Origin: an uncultured Bacteroidota bacterium
Lineage (GTDB): Bacteria; Bacteroidota; Bacteroidia; Chitinophagales; LD1
Length of the DNA stretch: 64,000 nucleotides
Direction of reading: 5' to 3'
Assembly (NCBI GenBank): GCA_903919075.1
Contig: CAIXGR010000018.1
Coordinates: 1 to 64,000, forward strand
Shown here piece after piece: positions 17,747 to 27,340 of this stretch. Every line of letters starts with the position of its first letter. The first letter of the stretch is position 1. The position numbers and the translations under genes are program-made. Below the pieces are notes generated by a model. The model saw only the letters and a list, made by a program, of their open reading frames with translations, searched no databases and had not been told where the DNA came from.

Positions 17747-18994
17747 TCACTTCACTTTAATTATTTTTTGCACCATACCGGTATTCTTACTGTCAAGATG
17801 TAAAAAGTAAGTGCCTGCAGGGTACTTAGTTAAGTTTAGTGAATAACTAATACTGGGTTGCAAATTATTAAGTGTTTGTAGTAATTGTCCGTGGGTGTTA
17901 TAAAGCGTTCCCGTAATGTTATTATCGCTAGCGGGGTCAAAATAAATATAGGCGTAACCAGTAGTGGGGTTAGGTGTAACACTTAGTTTTATTTCTTTGC
18001 TTACCTGATTAATTGCCGTAGTTGTATCTGGTGAGTAAACAGTAGTGCTTTCAGTAATAGTATAATGGCCGCCACCTGGGCCGGTATTGCCGGAAGGCAC
18101 AGTTCCGTAATAGCTGGTGCCCATTACATACGGATATACCGGGTTTAAGGCAGAATCAATAGTTACAAAATACGCATAAATACCATTCGGATAATCAGGG
18201 GTTACACAAAATCTTCCATTATGAATATCAAGGTCGCCATAACCTTGAATGAATTGGTAATCCTCCTCGTAGGCTCCTAAAGGATAAGTTGAATTAATGG
18301 CCGGCCCGTAGTTCGAAGGACTTAAAACTGTGCCATTAGGTAAAGTGTCGCGTGTGGTAATGTTGCGTAATGGATATGAAGTTTCCATTCTTTTTATGCC
18401 ACCGGTGCCATTGGCATTGGCATATCCGTATGCCCCATATACAGGAAAACCATCAAACGCATAGCCAATAATAGGAGAGTGGTGTGTGCTATCAGCGTCG
18501 TCATATAAGCATCGCGGATTAACGTGATGGTGGTATTCGCCATTTTGTTGTGGATGGCCTAAACACGAATCGAAACCATGCCCTTCAAAAAAATATGCGT
18601 TTTGATGCCAAAAGCCTAAGTTGTTGTACGACATAGCGTCTAAACCATTAAATATACTAACTCCATTGCTCCATATACCGGTATGCCCTAATCCAACTGT
18701 AACCGGTGTGCCGGTATTATACTTTGGGAAGCGGGTTATTTTATATACAAAATTTTGATTCTGTGCAACGTTAGGGTTTCCTCCCCATGGGCCAATATCG
18801 TAACCGGGTATGCAGGTAGCACTTACGTAAACATTGCTATCAGTATACTGCACTAATTGCACGTTTGAAGGTATATTATTATAACCGGTAGCGCCGGTGG
18901 TATTAATTACCCATGAAGTGATTTCGGGTGTAAGTTGTGCTTGAGATGATAAAATAAACAGTGTGAAAATTGAAGTAAGGATTTTATTTTTCAT
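17747..18994 (-). CDS. YHYH domain protein with T9SS sorting domain
   Basis: Secreted protein of 415 residues with an N-terminal signal peptide (KILTSIFTLFILSSQAQ). The central region resembles the YHYH family: HGFDSCLGHPQQNGEYHHH (about 135-160), followed by PIIGYAFDGFPVYGAYGYAN and a late NGIYAYFVTID. Its catalytic role is not known; the many histidines suggest metal binding. The C-terminal 75 residues form a T9SS type A domain (VTPNPTTGYAYIYFD ending in IIKVK). A TATTTTTG -7 element lies at 19030-19037. Confidence 0.85.
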   Translation of the reverse strand: MKNKILTSIFTLFILSSQAQLTPEITSWVINTTGATGYNNIPSNVQLVQYTDSNVYVSATCIPGYDIGPWGGNPNVAQNQNFVYKITRFPKYNTGTPVTVGLGHTGIWSNGVSIFNGLDAMSYNNLGFWHQNAYFFEGHGFDSCLGHPQQNGEYHHHVNPRCLYDDADSTHHSPIIGYAFDGFPVYGAYGYANANGTGGIKRMETSYPLRNITTRDTLPNGTVLSPSNYGPAINSTYPLGAYEEDYQFIQGYGDLDIHNGRFCVTPDYPNGIYAYFVTIDSALNPVYPYVMGTSYYGTVPSGNTGPGGGHYTITESTTVYSPDTTTAINQVSKEIKLSVTPNPTTGYAYIYFDPASDNNITGTLYNTHGQLLQTLNNLQPSISYSLNLTKYPAGTYFLHLDSKNTGMVQKIIKVK

Positions 18995-19029
18995 GGGATG
19001 CGTTTTATGGTTTCAACAATAAGGTTATT

Positions 19030-19037
19030 CAAAAATA
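19030..19037 (-). promoter_or_regulatory. -7 element upstream of the YHYH gene
   Basis: On the minus strand this reads TATTTTTG, matching TAnnTTTG, about 36 bases before the ATG at 18994 and just downstream of the stop of the gene at 19043. No clear -33 box is seen. Confidence 0.35.
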
Positions 19038-19042
19038 TTCTA

Positions 19043-19930
19043 CTATTTAACTATTACCTTTATTTCAGGTGCAAGCCATTTTTCATCTTTAGTTGCAAAG
19101 CGCAAGTGCGGTATAGTATAAGTTCCACTTCTTATTGGTTTTAAAGACAAAGTATAAGTTTTAGTGTATACGTTATACCCTTTTTTGCGTGTGGAAGAAG
19201 AGTTGGTGGTTACTGATTTATTTATTTCTTTGGGCCACTTATAGTCTTCCATAGAAATGGAAATATTGTCTGGTGTGGTAATACCATCCATATTTACTAA
19301 AGACAGAGAATAGTTAATACTAAAGGGAACCGTTACCTCCACTTCATACTTAGTATTAGGAGTGGAGAAATGCGCACCATCGCTCAGGTCTGGATTGAAA
19401 AAGGACTCCATGAAATGTTCAAAGCCATAAATATCTAATCCTTTTACTTTTTCCAGAGAATCGGCAGATGATATTTTTTCTTCAGAAACATGCACCCAAA
19501 ACGAATCAGAAGTATAAACATCGTAATATAATCTTACAGACCAGGGTTCAATAAGAAAATCTCCAGGTATTTTTGGAACAAGAGTATATGAATAATTATA
19601 ATAAGATGTAGATTGATTGTTGATATACTCTGATTTTTGGGACATGAGACAGTTACCAATCTTAAAATCATTGGTCCGTAATGAAGCTTCGGAATTAGCT
19701 GTAAAAGAAAGATCATTTTCATTCTTTAGCTTGGTGGTCCGGGTCGTATCAATTTTGAAGATTTTACCTTCGTCAATAGGGATATGAAAGTCTATTTTAA
19801 ATGGTTGGTTAGCTTTTACGGATTTTGGCGCTATAACTTTGACTTGAGCGACTGAATTTTCTGCAAAACCGCCGACAAAAAAATATAGTATAATAAATAA
19901 AATTTGCCTGGAATGAAATCTCAATCGCAT
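19043..19930 (-). CDS. Exported BatD-like protein
   Basis: Predicted secreted or periplasmic protein of 295 residues with a signal peptide ending near ENSVAQ. Two Ig-like beta-rich halves are suggested. The first begins VKVIAPKSVKANQPFKIDF and includes YSYTLVPKIPGDFLIEPWSV; the second includes YNVYTKTYTLSLKPIRSGTY. This 'anchoring beta-domain then symmetric repeat' layout resembles the N-terminal part of BatD (oxygen tolerance) proteins. It is shorter than BatD, has no C-terminal membrane helix, and no bat genes lie nearby. The function is therefore unassigned. Confidence 0.5.
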   Translation of the reverse strand: MRLRFHSRQILFIILYFFVGGFAENSVAQVKVIAPKSVKANQPFKIDFHIPIDEGKIFKIDTTRTTKLKNENDLSFTANSEASLRTNDFKIGNCLMSQKSEYINNQSTSYYNYSYTLVPKIPGDFLIEPWSVRLYYDVYTSDSFWVHVSEEKISSADSLEKVKGLDIYGFEHFMESFFNPDLSDGAHFSTPNTKYEVEVTVPFSINYSLSLVNMDGITTPDNISISMEDYKWPKEINKSVTTNSSSTRKKGYNVYTKTYTLSLKPIRSGTYTIPHLRFATKDEKWLAPEIKVIVK

Positions 19931-20010
19931 TCAACAAATATATATTATTTGAAGTTTATCAGGATTATAGAAGCTGTAATAAGTCCCCTTTAGGGGATTT
20001 AGGGGTGTGG

Positions 20011-21339
20011 TTATCTACCCGGTATCCCCTTAATCATCCTACCTGCTGTACTCATCTTTTGCATACTCTTCATCATCTTTTTCATTTCATCAAATTGTTT
20101 AATGAATTGATTCACCTCCTGTATACTATTGCCGCTGCCTTTTGCAAGGCGTAGTTTGCGTTTGCCGTCTAATATCTCTGGGTTGCTTCTTTCGGCTGGG
20201 GTCATTGAAAGAATGATGGCTTCAATCTTTTTGAAAGAATCGTCGTTAACATCTACGTCTTTTATGGCTTTGCCCATACCGGGTATCATGCCCAATAAAT
20301 CTTTAACGTTGCCCATCTTTTTTATCTGAGCCAGTTGGGTTAAAAAGTCGTTAAAGTCGAATTGGTTTTTACGGATTTTAGCTTCAAGCTCTTTGGCTTT
20401 CTTCTCATCGTATTGTTCCTGCGCTTTTTCAACGAAGGAAACAATATCGCCCATGCCCAAAATACGAGAGGCCATTCTATCCGGAAAGAACACTTCAAGT
20501 GTATCAACCTTTTCACCGGTTGAGACAAATTTAATGGGCTTGCCTACGGTATAAGTTACTGTTAATGCTGCACCGCCTTTAGTATCGCCATCCAATTTGG
20601 TTAATACTACGCCGTCAAAATTTAAACGGTCGTTAAAAGCTTTGGCGGTGTTTACAGCATCCTGGCCGGTCATTGAATCCACAACAAAAAGAACTTCATC
20701 GGGCTTGGTTTTAGCTTTAACCGCCGCAATTTCATTCATCATTTCTTCATCTACTGCAAGGCGGCCGGCAGTATCTATAATCACGCAATCCAAACCTAAA
20801 GATTTGGCGTGTGCAATTCCATTCAAAGCAATTTGAACCGGGTCTTTACTTTCTTTTTCGTGATAAACAGGTATATCAATTTTTTCGCCAAGCACTATCA
20901 ACTGGTCAATAGCCGCAGGGCGGTATACATCGCCTGCCACCATTAGCGGACGTTTAAACTTTTTTGTTTTAAGCCAGTAAGCCAGTTTATGCGTAAAGGT
21001 TGTTTTACCTGAACCTTGCAAACCTGCTATTAAAATAACTGCCGGGTTGCCGGTAATATTAAAATCGGCCGCTTTGCCACCCATTAGTTGGGTTAGCTCA
21101 TCGTTCATAATTTTAACCATTAACTGACCGGGCTGTAAGGCGGTTAATACATTTTCGCCCATGGCCTTTTCTTTTACCTTATCGGTAAATTCTTTGGCGG
21201 TTTTATAGCTTACATCGGCATCAACAAGCGCACGGCGCACTTCTTTAATGGTTTCGGCTACGTTTAGCTCGGTTAGCTTTCCCTGTCCTTTCAGCGTTTT
21301 AAACGCACCTTCTAACCGTTCCTGTAAGTTCTCAAACAT
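20011..21339 (-). CDS. ffh: Signal recognition particle protein Ffh
   Basis: GTPase that binds SRP RNA and signal sequences during co-translational membrane targeting. Domains in order are the N domain (1-90), the G domain with P-loop GLQGSGKTT (106-114), DTAGRLAVDEEMM and TKLDGDTKGGAAL, and the M domain (about 300-442). The M domain ends with the RNA-binding LRLAKGSGNSIQEVNQFI and a methionine-rich tail. The length of 442 residues is standard. A -7 element TACTTTTG (21385-21392) lies 45 bp upstream of the ATG. Confidence 0.97.
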   Translation of the reverse strand: MFENLQERLEGAFKTLKGQGKLTELNVAETIKEVRRALVDADVSYKTAKEFTDKVKEKAMGENVLTALQPGQLMVKIMNDELTQLMGGKAADFNITGNPAVILIAGLQGSGKTTFTHKLAYWLKTKKFKRPLMVAGDVYRPAAIDQLIVLGEKIDIPVYHEKESKDPVQIALNGIAHAKSLGLDCVIIDTAGRLAVDEEMMNEIAAVKAKTKPDEVLFVVDSMTGQDAVNTAKAFNDRLNFDGVVLTKLDGDTKGGAALTVTYTVGKPIKFVSTGEKVDTLEVFFPDRMASRILGMGDIVSFVEKAQEQYDEKKAKELEAKIRKNQFDFNDFLTQLAQIKKMGNVKDLLGMIPGMGKAIKDVDVNDDSFKKIEAIILSMTPAERSNPEILDGKRKLRLAKGSGNSIQEVNQFIKQFDEMKKMMKSMQKMSTAGRMIKGIPGR

Positions 21340-21384
21340 TGCTCTGTATTTATTGAATTAAATAACCTATCCCTTTCGGGACGG

Positions 21385-21392
21385 CAAAAGTA
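21385..21392 (-). promoter_or_regulatory. -7 element of ffh promoter
   Basis: The minus strand reads TACTTTTG, an exact TAnnTTTG. The predicted start is near 21380, leaving a leader of about 40 bases. No good -33 element was found. Confidence 0.4.
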
Positions 21393-21442
21393 ATATAGAT
21401 GGGCAATTTTTTGTTATGAAATGCTGTAAAACGCGGAGGAAT

Positions 21443-22891
21443 TTAGTAATAAATCAACCTCCTAACCCCGGCCAAATGCTTAGCCAGGCGTATAACCTGA
21501 CAGGTATAGCCATATTCGTTATCGTACCAGGCATACACAACTATATGCTTACCGTCTTCCGATACAATAGTGGCTTTACTATCAATTTCGCAGGCATGTG
21601 AGTTTCCTACTACATCGCTCGATACTAATTCGTCTGAAGTTGAAAAATCAATTTGCTCAACTAATTCGCCATATAGTGAAGCGTTCAGCAGGCTTTTATT
21701 TACTTCTTCAACGGTAGTTTTTTTCTTTACCTCTAACGAAAGAATAGCTAAGGAAACATTCGGCACCGGCACCCGCACTGCATTAGAGGTAAGCTTGCCC
21801 AACATGTTAGGGAAAATTTTGGTTACAGCCTTACCGGCACCGGTTTCGGTAATAACCATGTTTACCGGTGCGCCTCTGCCACGGCGTGCTTTTTTGTGGT
21901 AGTTGTCAAGCAGGTTCTGATCATTAGTATAGGCGTGTACGGTTTCTATGTGTCCTTTTTCAATGCCCAGTGTTTTTTCAATTACCTGTATTACCGGAAC
22001 AATAGCATTTGTGGTGCATGATGCAGCCGAGAAAATTTTTGATTTCCCGTTACCGTAACTATCATGATTAACCCCATAAACTATATTCGGAATATCGCCT
22101 TTACCGGGTGCAGTAAGCAATACCGTATCGGCGCCTTTGGCTTTAAGGTGTTCGCCTAATCCTTTTTCATCGCGCCATGCACCGGTGTTATCAATAATAA
22201 TAGCATTGTTAATGCCATAAGCGGTATAATCAATCTCAGATGGAGATTTAGCGCTTAGCATATCAACCGTATGCCCGTTTATAAGTATGGCTGAGTTTTG
22301 CTTATCGGCTTTAACAATACCTGCAAAGCGCCCATGAATAGAATCTTTACGTAAAAGGCTGGCACGTTTTTCTAAATCATCGGCAGCATGTTCGCGGGTT
22401 ACAATACCTTTTAACCGCAATTGGTGGCCACTGCCTGCGTGTTCAATTAAAATACGTGCAGCTAATCTTCCTATTCGCCCAAAGCCATACAAAACTACAT
22501 CGCGTGGCTTTAAAACTTTCTTATCAACCCCAATAAAGTCTTTTAGTTTGTTGGCAACAAAAGCATCGTAATTGCTTCCCCCGCTACCTTCCTGCTGCCA
22601 CTCATGGGCTAATCTTCCTAAATCTATACGCGAAGGGGCAAGGTCAAGCTTGGCAATAGACCGAACTAAGTTTACTGTTGTTTGAAGTTCTATAGGCAAC
22701 CCAGCAAACTTCATCACATAGTCGTGGTCGTGAATAATAGAGCTTATCTTTTTATCAAACAATTTCCGGCGGAATAGCACCAATTCAACCGATTTTTCGA
22801 GCTGTAACTGGCTGCCTGTGGTTAATAATTCAAGGGCAAGCTTTTCGCTGTTTATCCATTGATTCAACTCCTTTTCATAGTTTACAGACAT
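21443..22891 (-). CDS. Glyceraldehyde-3-phosphate dehydrogenase, long form
   Basis: Oxidises glyceraldehyde 3-phosphate to 1,3-bisphosphoglycerate. The core starts near residue 133 with the Rossmann motif YGFGRIGRLAARIL. It continues with catalytic C292 in SAASCTTNAIVP, H319 in ETVHAYTNDQN and the C-terminal WYDNEYGYTCQVIRL. About 130 extra N-terminal residues (helical, charged) make it 482 residues against the usual 335. Long GAPDH forms with such an extension are known in Bacteroidota and some proteobacteria. Whether the enzyme works in glycolysis or gluconeogenesis is not decided by sequence. It lies downstream of the rpoD terminator. Confidence 0.92.
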   Translation of the reverse strand: MSVNYEKELNQWINSEKLALELLTTGSQLQLEKSVELVLFRRKLFDKKISSIIHDHDYVMKFAGLPIELQTTVNLVRSIAKLDLAPSRIDLGRLAHEWQQEGSGGSNYDAFVANKLKDFIGVDKKVLKPRDVVLYGFGRIGRLAARILIEHAGSGHQLRLKGIVTREHAADDLEKRASLLRKDSIHGRFAGIVKADKQNSAILINGHTVDMLSAKSPSEIDYTAYGINNAIIIDNTGAWRDEKGLGEHLKAKGADTVLLTAPGKGDIPNIVYGVNHDSYGNGKSKIFSAASCTTNAIVPVIQVIEKTLGIEKGHIETVHAYTNDQNLLDNYHKKARRGRGAPVNMVITETGAGKAVTKIFPNMLGKLTSNAVRVPVPNVSLAILSLEVKKKTTVEEVNKSLLNASLYGELVEQIDFSTSDELVSSDVVGNSHACEIDSKATIVSEDGKHIVVYAWYDNEYGYTCQVIRLAKHLAGVRRLIYY

Positions 22892-23005
22892 GGGATACCG
22901 TTTTATGTTTTAAAAAGAGGGTACGAAGATGCGAAAGATTTTCAATTGAAAGGAATGACGAATGTCAATAACCCCGGCGAAATTTTCGCAATACTGGGGA
23001 GATAT

Positions 23006-23067
23006 AAAAGGTGAAAGGTCGAAAGTGAAGATCTATTGATTCTTTCACTTTCGACCTTTCATCTTTT
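23006..23067 (-). terminator. Intrinsic terminator downstream of the sigma factor gene
   Basis: 23006-23029 pairs with 23044-23067 over 24 positions with one wobble, around a 14-base loop. On the minus strand the stem is followed by a short U-rich tail (ccttttatatct). It lies just after the sigma factor stop codon. Confidence 0.8.
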
Positions 23068-23073
23068 ATATGA

Positions 23074-23943
23074 TTAATATCCTAGATAATCTTTTAAAAG
23101 CTTGCAGCGGTTGGTGGTTTTTAATCTTACAAGGGCTTTATCTTTTATTTGGCGAACCCTTTCGCGGGTTAGGTCGAATTTCATGCCAATGTCCTCCAAA
23201 CTCATAGGATGAGGGAGCCCGATACCGAAGTATAATTTAAGAACCTCAGATTGCTTTTGAGTAAGTGTTGATAAAGACCTGTCAATTTCATTTCTTAACG
23301 ATTCGCGGTAACTTACGTGGTCATCCGCCTGTTCGGCATTGGGGTTTATAATTACATCTAAAAGGGAATTTTCCTCGCCGGCTGCAAAAGGTGCATCAAC
23401 CGAAACATGTCTACCGGCTGCGCCCAATGCAGCGCGCACTTCATCTATCTCCACATTTAATAGTGTAGCCAATTCTTCGGGTGCGGGTTCGCGTTCAAAT
23501 TCTTGTTCAAGTTGTGCAAATGCTTTATTAATTTTATTTAATGAGCCTACTTTATTTAAAGGCAAACGAACAATGCGCGATTGCTCGGCTAGTGCTTGTA
23601 AAATTGATTGGCGAATCCACCAGACAGCATATGAAATAAATTTAAATCCGCGTGTTTCATCAAATCTTTCAGCGGCTTTAATCAGGCCCAAGTTGCCTTC
23701 ATTAATTAAGTCGGGTAGGGTTAAACCTTGGTTTTGGTATTGTTTTGCTACTGATACCACAAAACGAAGATTGGCTTTGGTAAGTTTTTCGAGGGCCAGC
23801 GCATCGCCCTGTTTTATTCTTTTTGTAAGTATAACTTCTTCTTCGGCAGTGATCAGGTCAACTTTGCCGATTTCCTGCAGATATCTTTCCAATGAATCGC
23901 TCTCACGATTCGTGATGCTTTTGGTGATCTTAAGTTGGCGCAT
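23074..23943 (-). CDS. rpoD: Primary RNA polymerase sigma factor
   Basis: Sigma-70 family group 1 factor of 289 residues. Region 1.2 ([20 protein letters not shown]) is directly followed by region 2 ([49 protein letters not shown]), then region 3 and region 4 with the helix-turn-helix [20 protein letters not shown]. Region 1.1 and the long non-conserved insert are absent, as is typical for Bacteroidota, whose promoters are read as TTTG/TAnnTTTG. Several such promoters occur in this window. The gene appears monocistronic, with a terminator immediately downstream. Confidence 0.94.
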   Translation of the reverse strand: MRQLKITKSITNRESDSLERYLQEIGKVDLITAEEEVILTKRIKQGDALALEKLTKANLRFVVSVAKQYQNQGLTLPDLINEGNLGLIKAAERFDETRGFKFISYAVWWIRQSILQALAEQSRIVRLPLNKVGSLNKINKAFAQLEQEFEREPAPEELATLLNVEIDEVRAALGAAGRHVSVDAPFAAGEENSLLDVIINPNAEQADDHVSYRESLRNEIDRSLSTLTQKQSEVLKLYFGIGLPHPMSLEDIGMKFDLTRERVRQIKDKALVRLKTTNRCKLLKDYLGY

Positions 23944-24062
23944 AGGCTGGGGTTAGAGTTGTTTCGTTAGTGTGTAATTTTTTACTAAGTAAATAAAATT
24001 TTCAGAATTTTAAAAATGTTATCGCATATAAAAAAATAATTATTTGGCAATAAGGAAGGAGC

Positions 24063-26447
24063 TTAAAAAGGGTATCCAATAGCTAACTGAAGCTGCCCGT
24101 TTTTAAAGGCTGTTCCATTTTTAAATTGCCAGCGTTCGCCCTGCAATCTACGCGGATCCCGGAGAGGGAACCCATAATCGAAACGTACTACAAAATAGTT
24201 AAAATCAAGGCGTATTCCGGCACCCGCATCAACCGCAATTTGCGATAAAAATGTGCTTATATCAAAGTTGCCATTCGGTAGGGCAGCATCTTTTCTAAGT
24301 GTCCAAACGTTGCCAGCGTCGGCAAATACAGCACCTTTAAGCCAGCGGTATATATCAAAGCGAATTTCGGCATTGGCCTCTAATTTTATATCACCTGTTT
24401 GATCAAAAAAACCTACGGCAGTTTTTTTAGGCCCACTTGCAGGATTGTAAACCAAGGTATCTACATAGCCACCCGGGCCAATTTCTCGAATTGAAAAGCC
24501 ACGCAAACTGTTTGGGCCACCTGCATAAAATTGTTTAATAAACGGCAGCGCCACACTATTGCCATATGGTACACCAATACCTCCGTAGGTGCGTATAGCA
24601 AACAAGCTATGATTATTAATGTGAATGAAATTTCTCCAATCCGCCTCTAGCCTAAAAAACTGTGCGAAAGGTTGGCCGGCGATAAGGAAAGATGAATCAT
24701 TTGCATCCTTTGTAGATGCGGCCTTAAAAAGTCCATCCATTAAATTGCCAGCGGTTTCGGCGCTAACGCGCAAGTACATGTATTTACGGTCGGCATTGCT
24801 TTTTTGATTATTGTATGTAAATGTGTAATTAGGCCCTATTATAATTTGCTCTTGAAAACTACTTTTTAATAATGGATTTTGGTTAAGCCGACGGGTAAAT
24901 TCGTCTCCGGTTTTTGGCAATAAGTAAAAATCAACAGCGACTGGGTTTAAAAGATGATGCTGCGATGTACCTTTGTTCCATTCATATCCAAACGAGGCAT
25001 TGAAGTTATGCAGTTGGTAAAGGAAAACTACATTACCCAATATATCAAAATCATACCGGTGGTCGAAAGTATAGCTCACACTCACCCTGGTTTTAGGATT
25101 TGCGTTAGGAGAAAATATTTTTGCTCTAAAGGGTATTAGAAATTTATTAAGGTAATAGGTTAGCCCTATTGAGGTGTTAACATCCATAAGCTGCACCTTG
25201 GCCTTTTCGCCTTGGGGTTTACTGAAGCGCACTTGTACACCCGATGAGCCGTTAATAATAAGTTGATCGGCCCCCTTGGTAAGATTTTTATTCACGTAAG
25301 TAAGTGAACCTGCAGTGCCAAACAAACCTTCGTCAGAAACATTCACTTCAAGATTGCCTGTCCATGATTGTTTCTTACCTGGGGTAAGCTGAATAACACA
25401 ATCCAAGTAATTCCCATTACGGTCTTTTGCTTTTGAATAATCAAGGCTAATAAACTTAAAAGTGCCAAGCTGCGATAAGTGATTAATGGTTCGCAACTCA
25501 TCTTCCTTTGAATACAGTGAATCTTTTTTAAGAAAAATAGCATTTAATAACACCTTCGTTCTAAATTTCATTTTCCGGTAAAGTATCTTGTATTCGCCTG
25601 AGGTAATTGTATCTCTTTTTGCAGAATCACCTACGCCTTCAATCGAATAATCGGTAATAACGTAAATGTTATTTAACCAGTACTGCTGGTGCTCAGGCAT
25701 ATCATTGGGCGGAAGTATCTTTATTTTAATATTAACTAACTTCTCATCTGAAATTGTGTCCAGGTCGAAGGCCACATATTCACGGCTAAACGTAAAATAC
25801 CCGCTGTTTCGCAGTATGGTTTCAATTCTTTCGCGTTCATTTTTCAAGTTGGTAACATCAAAGCCTTCGCCTTTATGAAGAAAGGTGTTTTCCCTACGTT
25901 CGCGTACAATCGAATCGCAGTTGGTATGTGCCTTTGGTAATTCTATTTCACCCACTTTCCACCGGGTGCCGGGATTTACAAAAAAGGTAATAGTAGTTTT
26001 TTTGTTTTTTGTAACTACGGTATCGCTAACTTTTGCGTAAAGAAATCCAAAATTGAAAAGATAATTCTCCATCTGGCCCCGGCTCTTATCAACTCCCAAA
26101 GTATCGTAAATAACGGGTGCTTCACCCACCTTATCCATTATCCATTGTTTAAACTTGGTAAGCTTGTGTTTTGCAGCCGAAGTTTTAGCTGAATGGTACA
26201 AATCCATGCGCAATGGCCAAAAACCAAATAACCTAATATTGGGTTTCTGAGAAGCAATGTTGGGCAAATCAGCCTTCATTTTATTCTTCTCCGCACTCTT
26301 TACATTGGTAAGTATTACTATTTTATTTTTTACCAAAAGACTTTGCCCTTCAGGCAAGCTTTTAGCCACTTTGCACGAGGGTAAAAAACATGCAACGCAG
26401 AAAACGGATGAGAACAGTAGGAATATGGTTCTTAAGCTTCTCTGCAT
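24063..26447 (-). CDS. tamL: TamL: TamA-like outer membrane assembly lipoprotein
   Basis: Outer membrane beta-barrel of the Omp85 superfamily. The signal peptide carries lipobox LPSC (C25), followed by SLPEGQSLLVKNKI, the opening of the Bacteroidota TamL family. POTRA-like domains cover roughly 30-400. The barrel covers about 430-794, with the characteristic loop motif GGPNSLRGFSIREIGPGGY and the terminal strand NGQLQLAIGYPF ending in an aromatic residue. It probably works with an inner membrane TamB to deliver lipids or proteins to the outer membrane. tamB is not in the window. The next gene, at 26586, is divergent. Confidence 0.88.
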   Translation of the reverse strand: MQRSLRTIFLLFSSVFCVACFLPSCKVAKSLPEGQSLLVKNKIVILTNVKSAEKNKMKADLPNIASQKPNIRLFGFWPLRMDLYHSAKTSAAKHKLTKFKQWIMDKVGEAPVIYDTLGVDKSRGQMENYLFNFGFLYAKVSDTVVTKNKKTTITFFVNPGTRWKVGEIELPKAHTNCDSIVRERRENTFLHKGEGFDVTNLKNERERIETILRNSGYFTFSREYVAFDLDTISDEKLVNIKIKILPPNDMPEHQQYWLNNIYVITDYSIEGVGDSAKRDTITSGEYKILYRKMKFRTKVLLNAIFLKKDSLYSKEDELRTINHLSQLGTFKFISLDYSKAKDRNGNYLDCVIQLTPGKKQSWTGNLEVNVSDEGLFGTAGSLTYVNKNLTKGADQLIINGSSGVQVRFSKPQGEKAKVQLMDVNTSIGLTYYLNKFLIPFRAKIFSPNANPKTRVSVSYTFDHRYDFDILGNVVFLYQLHNFNASFGYEWNKGTSQHHLLNPVAVDFYLLPKTGDEFTRRLNQNPLLKSSFQEQIIIGPNYTFTYNNQKSNADRKYMYLRVSAETAGNLMDGLFKAASTKDANDSSFLIAGQPFAQFFRLEADWRNFIHINNHSLFAIRTYGGIGVPYGNSVALPFIKQFYAGGPNSLRGFSIREIGPGGYVDTLVYNPASGPKKTAVGFFDQTGDIKLEANAEIRFDIYRWLKGAVFADAGNVWTLRKDAALPNGNFDISTFLSQIAVDAGAGIRLDFNYFVVRFDYGFPLRDPRRLQGERWQFKNGTAFKNGQLQLAIGYPF

Positions 26448-26585
26448 TACTTTTTTAATACTTTATTTATAATTTACTGTTTGCCGCGCTTAATAAAATT
26501 AATTTTTCAGAAACAGGCCGGGCATTCGTATACTTGTGTTCCAAATATAATCGGTAATACAAGAAAACTAACGAATTTAAGCATC

Positions 26586-27329
26586 ATGTTATCCAAACAG
26601 CAACTCAGTTTTGTGCGCTCTATACACCAAAAAAAATTCCGCCAAATGTATGGCAAATTTTTGGTTGAAGGCGATAAACTCGTTCGCGAACTGTTGCAAT
26701 CTTCATTCAAAGTTGATGCCATTTTTAAACTTAAAGACTGGAATGCAGATTTTGAAGGGAAAAATGCTGATGTTTTTGAAGTTTCGGAAGACGAATTAAG
26801 AAAAATTTCAACTCATGAATCCCCTAATCGGGTTGTTGCAGTTGCTGAAATACCAGATTATAAATCCCAAATATCAACCTCCAAATTGGAAGAGGGGCTT
26901 TATGTAGTGTGCGATAATCTTAACGACCCAGGAAATGCTGGAGCAATTATCAGAACTGCCGACTGGTTCGGAGTTAAGAAGGTGTTCTTTTCGGAAGATT
27001 CGGTAGATATATATAACCCAAAAGTAGTAAACGCCGCAAAGGGCTCACTTTTCAGATTAGAATGTATTTCGGTGAAGCTTGAAAGTTTGTTTGAATCTAA
27101 CAGGCATCTTAAAGTATATGGCGCATTTATGGAGGGTGGAAATATTTACAAAATCAAGCTTGAGAAAAGTGCTTTTATATTAATTGGCAATGAGGCAAAT
27201 GGTATTAGAGGCGAATTACTACCATTTATACAACATAAAATTGCTATTCCTTCATTTGGTGGGGCTGAGTCGCTAAATGCTGCTGTGGCTGCGGGGATTT
27301 TGATGAGTGAGTTTAAACGGAATCAATAA
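26586..27329 (+). CDS. TrmH/SpoU family RNA 2'-O-methyltransferase
   Basis: SAM-dependent methylation of a ribose in rRNA or tRNA. Starting at ATG 26586 (MLSKQQLSFVRSIHQKKFR), the product has 247 residues. An N-terminal L30e-like substrate-binding region (GKFLVEGDKLVREL) precedes the SPOUT knot with motif 1 LNDPGNAGAIIRTADWFG, motif 2 LIGNEANGI and motif 3 IPSFGGAESLNAAVAAGIL. A longer in-frame opening from 26481 exists, but its 35 extra residues lack family character. The RNA target is not identifiable. Confidence 0.9.
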   Translation: MLSKQQLSFVRSIHQKKFRQMYGKFLVEGDKLVRELLQSSFKVDAIFKLKDWNADFEGKNADVFEVSEDELRKISTHESPNRVVAVAEIPDYKSQISTSKLEEGLYVVCDNLNDPGNAGAIIRTADWFGVKKVFFSEDSVDIYNPKVVNAAKGSLFRLECISVKLESLFESNRHLKVYGAFMEGGNIYKIKLEKSAFILIGNEANGIRGELLPFIQHKIAIPSFGGAESLNAAVAAGILMSEFKRNQ

Positions 27330-27340
27330 TCTGTTTCACC

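Noticed and set aside
26481-26585. N-terminal extension of the SpoU methyltransferase
   Set aside because: The 35 added residues are unlike the family, and ATG 26586 gives the normal start.
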